From positions 1 to 33,702 of the forward strand of contig NZ_VIKX01000100.1 of NCBI RefSeq assembly GCF_009711935.1: a stretch of 33,702 nt of DNA, in the 5' to 3' direction. The DNA is from Dolichospermum sp. UHCC 0259 (GTDB lineage Bacteria; Cyanobacteriota; Cyanobacteriia; Cyanobacteriales; Nostocaceae). The translations under genes and the position numbers were made by a program. Under the pieces are notes generated by a model. It saw nothing but the letters and a program-made list of their open reading frames with translations, made no database searches and was not told the DNA's origin. Positions 32,298-33,702 of the stretch are shown here, piece by piece (the stretch's first letter is position 1; each line of letters opens with the position of its first letter).

Positions 32298-32906
32298 ATG
32301 AATATTAATTCCCAGCATGATCTTAGTGCCATTGTTTTAGCAGGTGGTAAAAGCACTCGCATGGGTAGAGATAAAGCTTTAATTCCCATTCAAGGTGTAC
32401 CCATGTTGCAATTAATTTGTACTATAGCAGAATCTTGTACTGATAAAGTTTATATCGTCACTCCCTGGCCAGAACGTTATCAAAAATTGCTCACACCTAA
32501 CAGTCAATTTATTCAAGAAGTTCCTTTACCTGGGGAAACTGGAAATGAACCTCGAACACATGGACCTATTGTCGGTTTTATGCAAGGATTAACCGCAGTG
32601 GAAACAAATTGGGTACTTTTATTAGCTTGTGATTTACCGAATTTGCGACTAGAAATATTACAAAATTGGATATCTCAATTAGAGACAATTCCAAACAATA
32701 AAATGGCGGCTTTGGTAAAAAATAATCACATCTGGCAACCTTTATGTGGTTTTTATCGCCGTCGTTGTTTACTGGAATTAACTCAGTATATTGAACAAGG
32801 TGGACGTTCTTTTCAACAGTGGTTAAAGCCGGATTCTGTTCATATCTTACCTTTATTAGATGCCCAAATGTTATTTAATTTTAACAGTAATATCTCCGAC
32901 TTCTGA
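32298..32906 (+). CDS. mobA: Molybdenum cofactor guanylyltransferase
   Basis: 202 aa. Attaches GMP from GTP to molybdopterin to make the MGD cofactor, needed by nitrate reductase. The signature LAGGKSTRMGRDKALIPIQG at residues 15-34 is the nucleotide-binding loop; LLACDLPNLRLEIL near 114-127 holds the metal-binding Asp; WQPLCGFYRRRCL is the later family motif. Length is normal and the protein is cytoplasmic. Shares a divergent promoter region with the nitrate-reductase-associated gene. Confidence 0.92.
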   Translation: MNINSQHDLSAIVLAGGKSTRMGRDKALIPIQGVPMLQLICTIAESCTDKVYIVTPWPERYQKLLTPNSQFIQEVPLPGETGNEPRTHGPIVGFMQGLTAVETNWVLLLACDLPNLRLEILQNWISQLETIPNNKMAALVKNNHIWQPLCGFYRRRCLLELTQYIEQGGRSFQQWLKPDSVHILPLLDAQMLFNFNSNISDF

Positions 32907-33057
32907 GAGAAATTAGAGATATTTTACGAACCTAAAATTTGCCTTAAACATTACGGGTATTGATTCCGTATAAACACTTGTGTTAAGCTATGTAGTGACA
33001 AATAAAATCTAGTTTATATATTTTGCATCTCATTTTGATTAACCAGGAGTATCAAAA

Positions 33058-33318
33058 ATGCCAGTAGGTTTACCTGAATTTGTGGAAAACCCGGAAAATC
33101 GTTGTCCAGTAATTCTCTTGCTTGATACTTCTGGCTCAATTTCAGGACAACCTATACAGGAGTTAAATAGAGGTTTGGCGGCTTTTAAAGAAGATGTGAT
33201 GAAAGATGCTCAGGCTTCTTTAAGTGTAGAAGTTGCTATTGTGTTAGTGTCACGAAGTTTTCGCCACGATGGAATGGAGAGAATAAAGTGTAAAGAAGCG
33301 AAAATGGAAAAAAGCTAA
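33058..33318 (+). pseudogene. vWA-domain protein, truncated by insertion
   Basis: The first 62 codons (to about 33243) are a clean von Willebrand factor A start: MPVGLPEFVENPENRCPVIL with the MIDAS motif DTSGSIS, then LNRGLAAFKEDVMKDAQASL and VEVAIV. The frame then continues into unrelated sequence (LVSRSFRHDGMERIKC) and stops at 33318. TerY-type vWA proteins are about 200 aa, so most of the domain is missing. AGGAG lies about 10 nt before the ATG. The break coincides with the start of an IS256-type insertion. Confidence 0.78.
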
Positions 33319-33702
33319 AAATATACCTGTAGCTGGATTAAACGCCTAAAAAAAGACCGCTATGGATGAAGGACAATCAAAAGTGAGGTAGCCTCTCATG
33401 ACCATAGCTGAAAGAGAGCAACAAATACTACGAGTGAAAGAACAAAGCTTTCAGCCAGAGATAGAAGAAGCATTAGAGCAGAAATTGCGAGAAGGAGTCC
33501 TAGAAGTAGTTAAAATGACTCTAGAAGAAGCTCTGGTAGAAGAAGTGAAGGTATCCCTGGCAGATATGGGCGACCAAAAACCTCGACGTTCAGGCTTCTT
33601 TAAACGAACACTCGATACACAGTATGGACATATTGCTGATTTAAAAGCAATACCCGTGAATGAAATTAATAGCCTACAAATAATTACTAATATTAATTCT
33701 GC
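33244..33702 (+). mobile_element. IS256-family insertion sequence, left part
   Basis: Begins where the vWA gene loses its frame (about 33244, GTGTTAGTGTCACGAAG) and runs to the window edge. It includes a mutator-type transposase start. The exact end and terminal inverted repeat cannot be confirmed because the other end lies outside the window. Confidence 0.65.
33398..33702 (+). CDS. IS256-family transposase, N-terminal part (runs off window)
   Basis: 101 codons from ATG 33398 to the edge. It starts MTIAEREQQILRVKEQSFQP, has a Glu-rich region (LEQKLREGVLEVVKMTLEEA) and the family signature RRSGFFKRTLDTQYGHIADL, which in IS256-type (mutator) transposases comes shortly before the first catalytic Asp. 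The final about 16 residues (AIPVNEINSLQIITNI) no longer look like the usual VPKLR continuation, so the copy may be broken there too. AGTGAGGT lies about 10 nt before the start. Confidence 0.72.
   Translation, partial: MTIAEREQQILRVKEQSFQPEIEEALEQKLREGVLEVVKMTLEEALVEEVKVSLADMGDQKPRRSGFFKRTLDTQYGHIADLKAIPVNEINSLQIITNINS

Overview
The window comes from a heterocyst-forming cyanobacterium (Nostocales; Anabaena, Nostoc or Dolichospermum-like). The base composition is low in G+C by eye. HIP1 octamers (GCGATCGC) and nested small dispersed repeats are frequent. There are an NDH-1 CO2-uptake operon, a cyanobacterial uptake hydrogenase (hupSL) with its maturation protease (hupW), a nitrogenase-associated protein, and, decisively, a hupL gene interrupted by a developmentally excised element with its own XisC-type recombinase.

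Layout. 1-3.9 kb: plus-strand CO2-uptake operon with a Tat-exported beta-carbonic anhydrase, ndhD3 and cupA. 3.9-6.1 kb: minus-strand small genes (His-rich peptide, ArsC-like nitrogenase-associated protein, cysteine-dioxygenase-like cupin, small ORF, TPR-like protein). 6.4-7.6 kb: a badly decayed SagB-type oxidoreductase pseudogene. 7.6-11.7 kb: hupW, a SET-domain protein, a Ser/Thr kinase fused to GUN4, a small secreted Arg/Tyr/His-rich protein and a hypothetical. 11.95-31.25 kb: the hupSL operon on the minus strand, with hupL split into a 5' part (29637-30143) and a 3' part (11953-13041) by an element of 16,595 bp. The element is bounded by a 16-bp direct repeat (13038-13053 and 29633-29648). 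Joining at the repeat restores a 531-codon hupL. 31.5-32.9 kb: S4 protein, nitrate-reductase-associated protein and mobA. 33.06 kb to the end: a vWA gene cut off by an IS256-family insertion that runs out of the window.

Element cargo, in order: xisC; a 545-aa polytopic membrane protein; a TIKI/EreA/ChaN-like predicted hydrolase with an EF-hand-type loop; three toxin-antitoxin pairs (RelE/ParE, PIN/VapC, TumE types); an immunity-like gene with a papain-fold toxin remnant; a bacteriocin-like Gly-rich peptide; a STAND NTPase and a 1064-aa alpha-solenoid partner overlapping by 4 bp; an AAA ATPase fused to a PD-(D/E)XK nuclease-like domain; and a hypothetical. This is a defence and stabilisation type of cargo.

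The TA pairs are separated by copies of a 72-bp repeat. Its two HIP1 sites are either intact or expanded by 21-, 24- or 45-nt inserts, a readable before/after record of small mobile elements landing in HIP1 sites. The most promising candidates for something new are the two-gene STAND/solenoid system, the repeat-punctuated TA array inside a programmed-excision element, and the membrane protein / TIKI-like pair next to xisC.
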